Positions 29,881 through 39,151 of a stretch of DNA of 64,000 nt are shown here, piece after piece (position 1 is the first letter of the stretch; each line of letters opens with the position of its first letter). Source of the DNA: Streptomyces sp. P3 (GTDB lineage: Bacteria > Actinomycetota > Actinomycetes > Streptomycetales > Streptomycetaceae); NCBI GenBank assembly GCA_016893485.2, contig JAFEKX020000001.1, positions 9,751,501 to 9,815,500 on the forward strand, read 5' to 3'. The translations under genes were made by a program, and so were the position numbers. A model generated the notes under the pieces. The model saw only the letters and a program-made list of their open reading frames with translations, ran no database searches and was not told where the DNA came from.

Positions 29881-29910
29881 AGGGCCGCGCAGCGTGCGCT
29901 GCGCGGCCCT
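29881..29910 (-). terminator. Perfect hairpin terminator of the cold-shock gene
   Basis: A 13-bp perfect stem (AGGGCCGCGCAGC with its complement) and a 4-base loop lie 72 bases beyond the stop of the cold-shock gene. It probably also stops transcription from the convergent side. Confidence 0.75.
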
Positions 29911-29982
29911 GGACGTGTGTCGCATGGCTGTCCTTCGGCGTCTGCTCCGTCGCGTCGGGGCAGGCATGGCAGGGCCGCGAGG

Positions 29983-30186
29983 TCAGGCCGGGGTGATGTT
30001 TTCGGCCTGGGGGCCCTTCTGGCCCTGGGTGACGTCGAACGTCACGACCTGGCCCTCCTGGAGCTCGCGGAAGCCCGAGGAGTTGATCGCGGAGTAGTGG
30101 GCGAAGACGTCCGGGCCGCCGCCGTCCTGGGCGATGAAGCCGAAGCCCTTCTCCGCGTTGAACCACTTCACAGTTCCCGTAGCCAT
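29983..30186 (-). CDS. Cold-shock protein (CspA family)
   Basis: This is a 67-residue single cold-shock domain, an RNA chaperone in the cytoplasm. The RNA-binding motifs KGFGFI (RNP1) and VFAHY (RNP2) are intact, with the usual start TGTVKWFNAEKG. The roughly 240-base upstream gap contains a hairpin (CCCACGC with GCGTGGG near 30279-30297), which fits the long regulated 5' leaders of csp genes. A MerR-type regulator gene lies just upstream in the same direction. Confidence 0.95.
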   Translation of the reverse strand: MATGTVKWFNAEKGFGFIAQDGGGPDVFAHYSAINSSGFRELQEGQVVTFDVTQGQKGPQAENITPA

Positions 30187-30429
30187 GTCTCATGCCTTCC
30201 AGTCGATGAACGCCTCCCACGCGGTGTGGAAGGCGGAGGTGATCGCCCTGGTCCCTGCGGCACAGCACAGCAAAACGCCCACGCCGAGAGCGTGGGCTAT
30301 AGGGAACTCCGAACCACGACAGCTGACGCAGACGCTACACGCCCGCACACCGCGTCACCAGAGCAAGCGATCACGCCGAACACCGGGAACGGGGGTTCGG
30401 GGTGCCTGCCGGTGCCGGCAGGCCCGGTC

Positions 30430-30771
30430 TCAGGCGGTGGTCGCCCGGTTGGCCGGTACTGCGGTGTTGCGGTGGCGTTCTTCGTTGATGCGCCGGGCTT
30501 CTTCGAGTTGGTCTTCGAGGATGATGATGCGGCAGGCGGCCTCGATGGGGGTTCCGTGGTCGACGAGTTCGCGGGCGCGGGCGGCGATGCGCAGTTGGTA
30601 GCGGGAGTAGCGGCGGTGGCCGCCGGCGGAGCGCAGCGGGGTGATCAGGCGGGCTTCGCCGATGGCGCGCAGGAAGCCCTGGGTGGTGCCGAGGAGTTCG
30701 GCGGCCCGGCCCATCGTGTAGGCGGGGTAGTCGTCGTCGTCGATACGGCTGAACGAGTCGTCTGCTGTCAT
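30430..30771 (-). CDS. MerR-family HTH regulator
   Basis: This 113-residue protein has a winged-helix MerR DNA-binding domain (YTMGRAAELLGTTQGFLRAI, then a GGHRRYSRYQL wing) and a helical C-terminus (CRIIILEDQLEEARRINEER). It lacks a long effector domain, so it probably dimerises through the short coiled coil. ATG 30771 is chosen because AGAGGTG precedes it. The gene is co-oriented with the cold-shock gene. Joint control or co-transcription is possible. Confidence 0.8.
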   Translation of the reverse strand: MTADDSFSRIDDDDYPAYTMGRAAELLGTTQGFLRAIGEARLITPLRSAGGHRRYSRYQLRIAARARELVDHGTPIEAACRIIILEDQLEEARRINEERHRNTAVPANRATTA

Positions 30772-31053
30772 TGCACCTCTCTGTGGAACGCGTGGAGGGG
30801 CCCTGGCGCTCATCGCACCAGGGCCCCGAAGGAACTGCTACACCATCTGCCGGCCCTCGTACTGCGCCGGCCTTCTGTTTCCGCTGCCCTGACGTGAATC
30901 GTGTCGGGGCTGCTGGGATCGCGGTTGCTTGACCGGAGACCACCTCACTGTCGATGTCCTGCGGTACCCGGGTTCAAAATGCCGGCCCGGGCGATCCTGA
31001 TGGTGTTCGGCTCCTCCGTTCTTCCCTCTGGAATCAACTGACTGCAACTGCGG

Positions 31054-31213
31054 TACTGCGTACTGCCGGTGATGCGAACTACTGGTACTGCGAACTACTG
31101 GTACTGCGAACTACTGGTACTGCGAACTACTGGTACTGCGAACTACTGGTGATGCGTACTGCTGGTACTACGTACTGCTGGTACTACGTACTGCTGGTGG
31201 TGCGTACTGCTGT
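31054..31213. repeat. 16-bp tandem repeat, ten imperfect copies
   Basis: Consensus TACTGCGAACTACTGG repeats with an exact 16-base period. The middle copies are identical and the outer ones vary (for example TACTACGTACTGCTGG). Scattered degenerate units (GAACTGCACCTxCxGGTACTG) continue to about 31540. The array lies upstream of the MerR-type gene and encodes no supported protein. Confidence 0.85.
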
Positions 31214-32271
31214 GCGGCCTGTGGCAGCGCCGCTCTTCGGCAGCCAGCCCCGTTGCCCGTCCTGCGTCTGCTCTGGCTTGGAACCCCACTGCCGAACCTC
31301 CCGGTGCGCGCGTCCGCAGCCGACGCCTTCACCGAGGTGCTGCTCACTGACTTCACTGCTGGATACCGCGAACTGCACCTACCGGTACTGCCACCGCGTC
31401 GACCGCGGTCCTGCTGACGGCGGCCCCTGATCACTGCGGGCCACCCGGTACGGCCGCCAGTCCCGTCGCCGTCCTGCAACCGCTCTGGCTTCGGAACTCC
31501 ACCACCGCACCGTCCTGCGAACTGCACCTGCGGGTACTGCTCCGCCCGGCAGTTCGTGTCTGCCGGGCCCTGCTGTCTCTCTGGGCTACGAGAGAACCTT
31601 AACCACACCCCCAGGGCAATGTCTACTCCGACAAACACAGATTTCCGCGCGTTCGACAATGAGACAGACAGCCGCGAACAGCGACATGCCCAGGGACGAA
31701 GCCCACGGCGCCCGGTCATGGGGACGCTGGGCGGAGAGCAACGCGGACGGGGCCTCTGCCCGTCACCGTGAGGAACAGCAGACCGACGCGTTCGGGGAGG
31801 GGCTGGCAGCTGTCGCGTACGCCCTGCTCGAAGTCGCGCAGGCGATCCGGGACCACACTGCCTTGTCTTGTGTGTTCGCAACCGTTCGACGACCTTCGCG
31901 CCGTGGGTTGCGCTGATCGGAGCGGTGCGGTCGGTGCAGCGGTCGGCGACGACGATGACCTCGTCCGCGGGCCTGGTCTGGGCCGCGGACGACTCGAGGG
32001 TCTCGGCGATTGGCCGCGGATGCGTCCTTCGGTCTGGTGATCGGCCATGCCGGTGCCGTGTCCGGCATGGCCGGCGGCCCAGTCGCCGGTACGCCTGGCG
32101 CAGGCCGACCCGGACGTCGTGCTGTCGGCGTGCAGGTGAATGTGCTCAGGTGTGTACGGATGAAAATGCCCAGGAGAGCGGCGCGTCGTGTCCGGAGCCG
32201 GGCGGTCGCAGCAACACTCTCGCCTTAGCGGGTTTTCACGGGACGGCGGCTACATCGGGAATCTGAGGAAG
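31214..32271. other. Non-coding region with degenerate repeat units
   Basis: No recognisable gene lies between the tandem array and the cyclodeaminase gene. The first 350 bases still contain TACTG/CTGCTG-rich units related to the array. A frame at 31659-31916 on the plus strand (including EGLAAVAYALLEVAQAIRDH) could be a small protein but has no family signature. Confidence 0.35.
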
Positions 32272-33261
32272 ATGCTTGTTCTTGGGCGCTCACAGGTCGA
32301 AGACCTGCTTGACGTGGGCCGGCTGATCGACGCCTTGGGCCCGGCGATGGCGGACCTCAGCGCGGGCCGGGCCTCTGTGCCGAACCGCATCGCCGCGTTG
32401 GTGCCGGAACGGGAGGGGTTCCTGGCGGCCATGCCGGGCTATGCGCCGTCGGCTGGGGCGCTGGTCACCAAGCTGGTCTCTCTTTTTCCGCGCAACGCCG
32501 GCACACTGCTGCCGACCCACCAGGCGCTGATTGTCGTGTTCGATCCGGACAGCGGCGAGCCGATGGCATTGCTGGACGGTACGGCCATCACGGCGATGCG
32601 GACCGCGGCGTGCTCGGCGCTGTCTGCGCGGCTGCTGGCGCGTGAGGACGCGGCGGTACTGGCGATCCTGGGCACGGGCGTGCAGGCCCGCTCTCACGCC
32701 CGTGCGATGTGCAGGGTCCGCCCGATCCGGCAGATTCGGGTGGCCGGCCGGGATCCGGCGAAGGCGGTGGCCGTGGCCAACGAGCTGTCGTCCGAGCTGA
32801 AGACCGACGTCCGAGCGGTGTCCACCTATGCCGAGGCGCTGGACGGCGCGGACCTCGCCTCAGCGGCCACCCACGCGCTCGAACCCGTCGTCCGCCGCGC
32901 CTGGCTGGCGCCCGGGGTGCATGTCACCTCGGTGGGTTTCAATCCCGCGGGCCGTGAGATCGATGACGCCACGGTCGCCGAGGCGCTGGTGTGCGTCGAA
33001 TCGAGACAGGCCGCGCTAGCGGCATTCCCAGCGGGCGCCAACGATCTGCTGATGCCGATCCGCGACGGCGTCATCACGGCCGAACACGTGCACGCTGAGT
33101 TGGGTGAAATCGTCGCCGGTAAGCGACCTGGACGCACTTCGCCGGATCAGATCACCCTCTACAAATCGGTTGGCGTGGCAGTACAGGACGCCGTCGCCGC
33201 GGCCCTGATCGTCGCCGCCGCCCGCGAACAGTCGATCGGCGAACACGTCACGCTGCACTGA
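32272..33261 (+). CDS. Ornithine cyclodeaminase / mu-crystallin family protein
   Basis: This NAD(P)-dependent protein of 329 residues is intact. The N-terminal substrate region reads MLVLGRSQVEDLLDVGRLID and RIAALVPEREGFLAAMPGY. The Rossmann motif AILGTGVQARSHARAM and the catalytic-region Asp in GAAT-like STYAEALDGADLAS follow. Members deaminate ornithine, reduce cyclic imines or dehydrogenate N-acyl amino acids, and the substrate is not predictable here. ATG 32272 follows TGAGGAAG. It appears to be a lone gene. Confidence 0.88.
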   Translation: MLVLGRSQVEDLLDVGRLIDALGPAMADLSAGRASVPNRIAALVPEREGFLAAMPGYAPSAGALVTKLVSLFPRNAGTLLPTHQALIVVFDPDSGEPMALLDGTAITAMRTAACSALSARLLAREDAAVLAILGTGVQARSHARAMCRVRPIRQIRVAGRDPAKAVAVANELSSELKTDVRAVSTYAEALDGADLASAATHALEPVVRRAWLAPGVHVTSVGFNPAGREIDDATVAEALVCVESRQAALAAFPAGANDLLMPIRDGVITAEHVHAELGEIVAGKRPGRTSPDQITLYKSVGVAVQDAVAAALIVAAAREQSIGEHVTLH

Positions 33262-33917
33262 CGCTGATGTTCGGCCGAGAATGACCGCCAAGCCATGATG
33301 CTCCGGTGGATCCGCAACACCAGTCAGCTGCGTATGTTCGCCCGTACACGGCTGAGCACATCAAGGTGTACGCCGACACGTGCTGCCCGATGCGCATCCG
33401 CACCCGGGGTGCTCACACAAGCCTTCCAGTGGTCGCGGAAGCGGTGACGGGAAACGCGGCTGCCGAAACGTGAAACAAAGCCCAGGAGTTGACACTGGCG
33501 AAGCTCGCTGAGAAGGCGAGCAGGAGTGACGAAAGCAGCCCGGTTGTCACCACCGAGGCATTCGACGTGTCACACGTACCCGAATCGGCAATGCGGGGAT
33601 CGCATGTCGGACCAGCACGGTCCAGGCGTGGTCTGAGTGTGAAGCAGGCGGGGCCGTGACAGGCACCGGACCGGCGGGCTGGCCGAAGCCAGGGTGGGAG
33701 ACTGGTGGGGACCGTCGTCATGTCTGCCCCCCGCCGAGGGGCCAGGCTGGGCTGGTCGCGCCGGTGGTCGCTCCTGCGGGCTGGGTCCTGTCCTGTGCTT
33801 TCCGGTGGCATGCGTTCGTCGGTTCGCGGGCCCCTTGTGGTCTTGCGCTTTTGGGGGATAGGTCATGGCGGAAGAGCGGGATGTCAGCGGGCCGGGTGCT
33901 GGGCTGCGGAGGCGGAT
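33262..33917. other. Intergenic region upstream of the PP2C gene
   Basis: No recognisable gene on either strand. The end contains GGAGGCGGAT, the ribosome site for 33918. Confidence 0.3.
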
Positions 33918-35117
33918 ATGACGGCGCAGGGCTTGACGCGTGCGCTGGCCAGGCTTCTGGAGGCCAGTCACACGGCGCCCTTCGAGCAGCTGCCCGGTCT
34001 GCTCGACACCGCGGCGAAGGAAGCCGGTGCAGGCGGAGCACGCCTGTTCGTGGCAGATCTTCAGGAGGCTGTGCTGCGTGAGGTCACCGGCATGGGTTTG
34101 AGCGCCGGCGAAGGTGGCGAGGAGTGCCGGATCGAGGGCACGTTGCCGGGCCGCGCCTACCAGCTCACAGAGATCATGGTGTCGCCGCGCGACGGGGCGT
34201 ACTGGGTGCCGGTGCGAGACGGCACCCAGCGGCTGGGGGTCCTGCAGGTCGAGTCCGGTCCCGGCGACGGGGACAAGCCCGATGAGGACGTGGGGCGGGC
34301 GCTGGCGTCGATGGCCGGACTGCTGTTGGTCTCCAAGCGGGCCCACAGCGACTCGCACGCCCGGCTGATCCGCACCCACCCGATGGGAGTCCCGGCGGAG
34401 CTGCAGTGGGCGCTCATGCCGCCGCGCACCTTCTCCGACCATCGGGTGACGATCAGCGCCTTCATGGAACCGGCCTACCAGGTGGCCGGGGATGCCTTCG
34501 AGTACGCGGTGGCCGGTGACATCCTGCACCTGGCGGTCTTTGACGCGATGGGTCACGACACTTCCGCGGGCTTGACCGCGGCCCTGTCGATGGCCACCTG
34601 CCGAAGCCGCCGCCGCGCCGGCGCAACCATCCCCGAAGCCAGCGCAGCCATCGAGAACACCCTGGTCGAGCAGTTCGGGCACAGCCGCTACGCCACCGGC
34701 ATCCTCGCCGACCTCGAGCTGAACACCGGCAAGTTCAGCTGGGTCAACCGCGGCCACATGCTGCCGGTATTGATCCGTGGCGGCCGCTGGGCCAGCACAC
34801 TGCACTGCCCGCCGGCCGGGCCGATGGGCAGCGGGTTCAACCTGCCGATCGAACAGCGCACCGAGCAGTTGGAACCAGGCGACCGGCTACTGCTGTTCAC
34901 CGACGGCATCACCGAAGCCCGCGACAGAGACGGCCGGGAATTCGGCGTGGAGCGCTTCACCGACTTCATCATCCGCCACCACGCCGACGAGCTGCCCGTC
35001 GATGAGACGCTGCGCCGTCTCATGCACACCGTCATGGACTACCACCAGGGACGGCTGGAGGACGACGCCACCGTTCTGTTCTGCGAATGGCACGGTTCAG
35101 GCGCCCCTGTGGGGTGA
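33918..35117 (+). CDS. GAF-domain SpoIIE/PP2C-type serine phosphatase
   Basis: This is a protein phosphatase of 399 residues. The first 150 residues form a GAF-like sensor (QLPGLLDTAAKEAGAGGARL, VPVRDGTQRLGVLQVESG). The SpoIIE-type PP2C domain follows, with metal-binding motifs VAGDAFEYAV, VFDAMGHDTSAGL, LLLFTDGITEARD and EDDATVLF. Such RsbU/SpoIIE homologues dephosphorylate STAS anti-anti-sigma proteins and so release sigma factors. ATG 33918 is supported by GGAGGCGG. The frame is also open upstream without a good site. A terminator and the broken start of another gene follow. Confidence 0.92.
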   Translation: MTAQGLTRALARLLEASHTAPFEQLPGLLDTAAKEAGAGGARLFVADLQEAVLREVTGMGLSAGEGGEECRIEGTLPGRAYQLTEIMVSPRDGAYWVPVRDGTQRLGVLQVESGPGDGDKPDEDVGRALASMAGLLLVSKRAHSDSHARLIRTHPMGVPAELQWALMPPRTFSDHRVTISAFMEPAYQVAGDAFEYAVAGDILHLAVFDAMGHDTSAGLTAALSMATCRSRRRAGATIPEASAAIENTLVEQFGHSRYATGILADLELNTGKFSWVNRGHMLPVLIRGGRWASTLHCPPAGPMGSGFNLPIEQRTEQLEPGDRLLLFTDGITEARDRDGREFGVERFTDFIIRHHADELPVDETLRRLMHTVMDYHQGRLEDDATVLFCEWHGSGAPVG

Positions 35118-35136
35118 ACCTGACACAGGCACCGTT

Positions 35137-35171
35137 GGCGCGGGCAGAACGCTGGGTGCCCTGCCCGCGCC
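35137..35171 (+). terminator. Hairpin terminator after the phosphatase gene
   Basis: An 11-bp perfect stem (GGCGCGGGCAG with CTGCCCGCGCC) and a 13-base loop start 19 bases after the stop codon. Confidence 0.7.
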
Positions 35172-35189
35172 AGCCAGGAGAGGCCTCTG

Positions 35190-35280
35190 ATGACGGCTGA
35201 TCCGATCACCGCAGCAGCCGGGCCGGCCGGCGGGGTGACGCGTACGCGCCCGGCCGACCCCGTTTTCGCCGGTCGGCTAG
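35190..35280 (+). pseudogene. 5' end of a gene interrupted by the IS701-type element
   Basis: AGGAGAGGCCTCTG precedes an ATG that opens a frame starting MTADPITAAAGPAGG. After 30 codons it runs into the left end of the insertion element. Downstream of the element no clear continuation is recognised. The product is therefore unknown. Its position after the phosphatase suggests a partner protein, but that cannot be shown. Confidence 0.4.
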
Positions 35281-36685
35281 TAGTGCTTCGTTAGGTCTAT
35301 ACGTTTTCGCTGATCAAGAGCATGTTGTAGGTGTGGACAGGCATGAAGTGAGCCGATTACGGGCCGCGTTGGGGGTGTTCGTGGCGGATGTGTTCGCCTC
35401 GGTGCCGCGTAGGGATCAGCGGGCGAAGGGTGAGTGCTATCTGCGGGGGCTGATGCTGGATGGCCGGCGCAAGTCGATCCAGCCGATGGCCGCGCGTCTG
35501 CCGGACGGGGACATGCAGGCGCTGCAGCAGTTCGTGAACCAGTCGCCGTGGGATCCGCTGCCGGTCAGGCAGCGGATCGCCGAGCGGCTGTCCCACGTGG
35601 TCAGGCCCGAGGTGTGGGTGATCGACGACGTGTCGTTCCCCAAGTGCGGCAGGGCGTCGGTCGGGGTGGCCCACCAGTACTGCGGAGCGGTGGGCAAGCG
35701 GGCGAACTGCCAGGTCGCGGTCAGTGTCCATGCCGCCACCGACACCGCCTCGTGCCCGCTGGAGTGGCAGTTGTATCTCTGCCGCGGGAGTGGACGGACG
35801 AGCCCGAGCGCTGCCGCAGGGCAGGCATCCCCGGAGGCGGTGGTGCATCGGGAAAAGTGGCGTCTCGCGCTCGGCCTGCTGGACACACTCGCCCAGTGGC
35901 AGTTGAAGGCCCCGGTCATCGTGGCCGATGCCGGCTACGGCGTCAGCACGCCGTTCCGGCTCGGACTCCAGGAACGGGGGCTGTCCTATGTGCTGGCCCT
36001 GCAGGGGAAGGAAGTCGCTCATCCGGAGGAAGCCGAGCCGCACCAGCCCTCCTATGGCGGACTCGGACCGCCCACCCTGCCCCGCTACCGCACCCCGCCG
36101 CGAGCCATCGCCACCCTCGCGGCGGAGGCGGGTGCGGAGCGTTTCTCCGAGGTGACCTGGCGGCAGGGCAGCAAGGGTGTGATGACCTCGCGGTTCGCGG
36201 TGCTGACGGTGCGGCCCGCGGGCAAACAGTCCCTGGCCGCCGCTCAGGAATCAGGCGGGGGCCGCGGCCGGTGGGACGGCGTCCTGCCCGTCCAGACCGT
36301 CCTGGTCGAATGGCCGCACGGCCAGGACGCTCCGACGGACTACTGGATATCGAACCTGCCGCCCGCCACACCGACCGCTGACCTGGTGCGGTGGGCCAAG
36401 ATGCGCTGGCGGATCGAACACGATTACCGCGAGCTCAAACACGGCCTGGGCCTGGACCACTTCGAGGGCCGAACCTGGCGCGGCTGGCACCACCACGTCA
36501 CCCTCGTCACCGCCGCGCAGGCATTCCTCACCCTCCGCAGGCTCGACCCAAAAGGCGGGGCACCAGCCCAAGCCTCTACCAGACCCTCGACGCACTCCGA
36601 GACCTGCTGAGGTGCTGGACCGGCACCTGCAGCACCTGCGGCCGCCCCCTCACAACCAGCAGAACCAGAACCTAACGAAGCACTA
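35281..36685 (+). mobile_element. Complete IS701-type insertion sequence with CTAG on both sides
   Basis: Perfect 16-bp terminal inverted repeats TAGTGCTTCGTTAGGT at 35281-35296 and its complement at 36670-36685 bound a 1,405-bp element. CTAG lies directly outside both ends (35277-35280 and 36686-36689), matching the 4-base CTAG-like target preference of this family. One transposase gene fills it. Ends and flanks are undamaged, so insertion was recent. Confidence 0.88.
35333..36675 (+). CDS. IS701-family transposase
   Basis: This is a DDE-type transposase of about 430-450 residues. The catalytic core shows VWVIDDVSFPKCG (first Asp region), IVADAGYGVSTPF (second Asp) and RWRIEHDYRELKHGLGLDHF (Glu region). 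Two compensating shifts near 35780 and 35830 spoil about 17 residues. A further shift near 36555 moves the C-terminus, which then reads CWTGTCSTCGRPL and ends at 36675, inside the right inverted repeat. Without that last shift the frame stops at 36610. With sequence errors corrected the enzyme is probably functional. Confidence 0.85.
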
Positions 36686-36689
36686 CTAG

Positions 36690-36963
36690 GGCGTGTCTCT
36701 TTGATGGGTTGGTCAGTTGATCGGACCGCGCGTACTCCTCCCGTGGCATCCGCAACCACTTGCGGCTGCGGGATGACCGGCCGACAGCCGGTTCCGGCCA
36801 CGACACCAGGGCCCGCGGAAACCGGTCACCCGACACCATGACAAGCAGGCGACTGGCCCCCGGCAGCAACTGTGCAGGTCAACGGGCTCATTCAAGGAGA
36901 CCGCACCCGTTCGTTTTTCCCGTCGCCGTGACGGCAGACCGTTGCGCGCCGCTCGACCCGGGC
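36690..36963. other. Stretch between the IS and the beta-propeller gene
   Basis: No gene is supported. The first bases (GGCGTGTCTCTTTGATGG) resemble the outer end of a Streptomyces IS5-type element, which would make this old IS debris that the IS701-type element entered. That reading is weak. Confidence 0.3.
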
Positions 36964-37953
36964 CTACAGCTTGACCCGCACCACGCTGAACGGGAGGTGC
37001 GGGTTCTTGATCTGCCACTGGTAGTTGACCACCAGCAGATCCCTCCCGTCGAAGGCACCGGTCGACGGGACGTCCATTCCTTGGCCGTTGATCCGGCGCA
37101 GCACTGTGCCTTTCGAGAAGTCCTTGTTCAGTCGGATCTCGCTGACCTCGCCCTCGGGGTGGTACAGGCTGGTGATGCTGTACAGCTTGTTGCCCCGCAG
37201 GAGCATCCCGTCAGGGCCGATGTCGTCGGTGCCGAGGTCGATCTTCCGGATCGAGCCGGTGCGGGTGTTGATCTGGTACACCCCGACGTCGGCGATGTCG
37301 GACATCAGGACGAACCGTCCGTCCGGCGAGACCACCACGCCGTCGCCGTTGATCTGCCCGCTTTTGTACTTGACCTTGGTGCCGGTGAAGTCCACCGCCT
37401 TGAGCAGCTTTTGGTGCGCCTTCTTGCTGTTCAGCTGGGCGGCTGTGATCCGGTACAGCGCGGGGTGGTACGAGTCGGTGGCGTAGGCGTCCCCGTTCGG
37501 GGCGATGGCGATGTCGTTGATCAGCGTGTTCTTTCGCACACCGGAGTCAAAGACGTGCAGTAGGCCGCCGGTCTTGAGGCTGTAGACCCACACCCGGCCG
37601 GTCGGGCCGCCGGCCACGATCAGCCGACCGGACCGGATCTTCATGCCCACCGCGCTGGTGCGGCCGTTCGTGCCTCCGGGCACGAAGACCTTCAGTCTCT
37701 TCTGATCGGTGCGGCCCCGGTAGATGGTGCCGTCGGTGGTACTGCCTACGTAGAAGTACTTCGTCCCCACCTGACGGACGATGCCCTCGGGATAGGTGTT
37801 CTGGCCGGGCAGGACGTAGGTGCTGATCTGCTTCTGGGTGACCGGCGCCGCCTCGGCGGCCTGCGAGCCGGCCGGGAGAGCCACCCCGAGGCCGAGCAGA
37901 GTGGCGGCGGCCAGGGTCCCGCCGATCAGACGGCGGGAACGGACTCTGGACAT
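36964..37953 (-). CDS. Secreted beta-propeller (SMP-30/NHL-like) protein
   Basis: This exported protein of 329 residues has a signal peptide (RRLIGGTLAAATLLGLGVAL, cleavage near SQAAEA). The mature part has propeller-like repeats (YPEGIVRQVGTKYFYVGST, NDIAIAPNGDAYATDSY, NGDGVVVSPDGRFVLMSDI, PDGMLLRGNKLYSITSLYH). The pattern suits an SMP-30/gluconolactonase or NHL-type domain that binds a metal and a sugar lactone or acts as a scaffold. ATG 37953 follows CAAGGAGAAGG. It starts 26 bases after the alcohol dehydrogenase stop in the same direction, so the two form an operon. Confidence 0.8.
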   Translation of the reverse strand: MSRVRSRRLIGGTLAAATLLGLGVALPAGSQAAEAAPVTQKQISTYVLPGQNTYPEGIVRQVGTKYFYVGSTTDGTIYRGRTDQKRLKVFVPGGTNGRTSAVGMKIRSGRLIVAGGPTGRVWVYSLKTGGLLHVFDSGVRKNTLINDIAIAPNGDAYATDSYHPALYRITAAQLNSKKAHQKLLKAVDFTGTKVKYKSGQINGDGVVVSPDGRFVLMSDIADVGVYQINTRTGSIRKIDLGTDDIGPDGMLLRGNKLYSITSLYHPEGEVSEIRLNKDFSKGTVLRRINGQGMDVPSTGAFDGRDLLVVNYQWQIKNPHLPFSVVRVKL

Positions 37954-37978
37954 GGTCCTTCTCCTTGACGGTGGATGA

Positions 37979-38998
37979 TCAGAATGTGATGGCAACCTTG
38001 AGTGCGTCCCTCGCGTCCATCGCCCGGTACCCCTCCGGCGTCTCCTCCAGGCCAATCGACCGGTCGAAGACCTTTCCCGGCTGGACAGTTCCGTCAAGGA
38101 TTCCGGGCAGCAGCTCGTCCATGTAGGCGCGGACCGGGGCCGGGCCGCCGGTCAGGGTGATCGTGCGGAAGAAGAGGCTGCCGAGGCCGACCGGGGCCTC
38201 CTCGTACTGCGGGACGCCGACCCGGCTGATCACGCCGCCCGCCCTGACGATGCCCACGGCCTGGTCGTAGGCCGGACGGTGGCCGACCGCCTCCAGCACC
38301 TTGGGCGCGCCGCCGCCGGTCAGCTCGCGCACCTTCGCGATGCCCTCTTCGCCGCGTTCGGCCACCACATCGGTGGCACCGAACTCGCGGCCCAGATCGG
38401 TGCGCTCCTTGTGCCGGCCCATCAGGACGATCTGCTCGGCGCCGAGTTGCTTCGCCGACAGAACGGCGAGCAGGCCGACGGCACCGTCACCAACCACCGC
38501 GACGGTGTCGCCCTGGCGTACGCCGGCACGCTTGGCGGCGTGGTGGCCGGTGCCGTACACGTCCGCCAGGGTCAGCAGGCTGAGCAGCTGGGCCGGGTCG
38601 GAGGTGGCGGGCAGCACCTTCAGCGAACCGGCCGCCTGCGGGATCCGGATCAGCTCGGCCTGGGCGGCGGAGAGCATCTCCATGTGGGCGCAGGCGGTGG
38701 TCAGCCCGGCCTGGCAGAAATCACAGGTGTTGTCCTGCACCGACCAGGACGCGACCACCAGGTCGCCCTTGGCCAGGCCGATGACCGCCGAGCCGAGCTC
38801 CTCGACGATGCCGATCAGCTCGTGACCCATCTGGATGCCCTGCTCCGAGGCCGGCATGCCGTGGTAGGAGTGCAGGTCGCTGCCGCAGACGCAGGTGCGC
38901 ACCACCCGCACCACCGCGTCCGTGGGCTGCTGGATGACCGGGTCGGGGACGGTGGCGACGCGGACGTCTCCGGCACCGTACAAAAGCGCTGCGCGCAT
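37979..38998 (-). CDS. Zinc-dependent alcohol dehydrogenase (MDR family)
   Basis: This 339-residue medium-chain dehydrogenase is intact. The catalytic zinc ligands are in CVCGSDLHSYHG and MGHELIGIVEE. The structural zinc lobe is reduced (DNTCDFCQAGLTTACAH). The nucleotide fold is AVVGDGAVGLLAVLSAKQLGA. Substrates are probably aldehydes or alcohols with NAD(P). It is clearly paralogous to the gene at 57008-58024. It is divergent from an XRE regulator at 39152, which likely controls it together with the secreted propeller gene downstream. Confidence 0.9.
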   Translation of the reverse strand: MRAALLYGAGDVRVATVPDPVIQQPTDAVVRVVRTCVCGSDLHSYHGMPASEQGIQMGHELIGIVEELGSAVIGLAKGDLVVASWSVQDNTCDFCQAGLTTACAHMEMLSAAQAELIRIPQAAGSLKVLPATSDPAQLLSLLTLADVYGTGHHAAKRAGVRQGDTVAVVGDGAVGLLAVLSAKQLGAEQIVLMGRHKERTDLGREFGATDVVAERGEEGIAKVRELTGGGAPKVLEAVGHRPAYDQAVGIVRAGGVISRVGVPQYEEAPVGLGSLFFRTITLTGGPAPVRAYMDELLPGILDGTVQPGKVFDRSIGLEETPEGYRAMDARDALKVAITF

Positions 38999-39151
38999 GG
39001 TTCTTCCTCGCTTGGACTCAAAGGGATTCATCCGGCCGTGATCCGGCGGACGAGAAGAGTCAAAGCGCGGGCGAGGGGTGGAACCAGATCGTGGGTGTGG
39101 TGGCACCGGCGCTACCTGGTTACACCTCGGGCAGCCTCGTAACCTCTAGGG

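Noticed and set aside
29167..30897. A 576-residue plus-strand open frame over the cold-shock and MerR-type genes
   Set aside because: The minus strand encodes two well-defined small proteins here, with a perfect terminator. The plus-strand frame is a GC-bias shadow.
31054..31213. Possible CRISPR array
   Set aside because: The units are directly abutting 16-mers with no unique spacers, and no cas genes are nearby.
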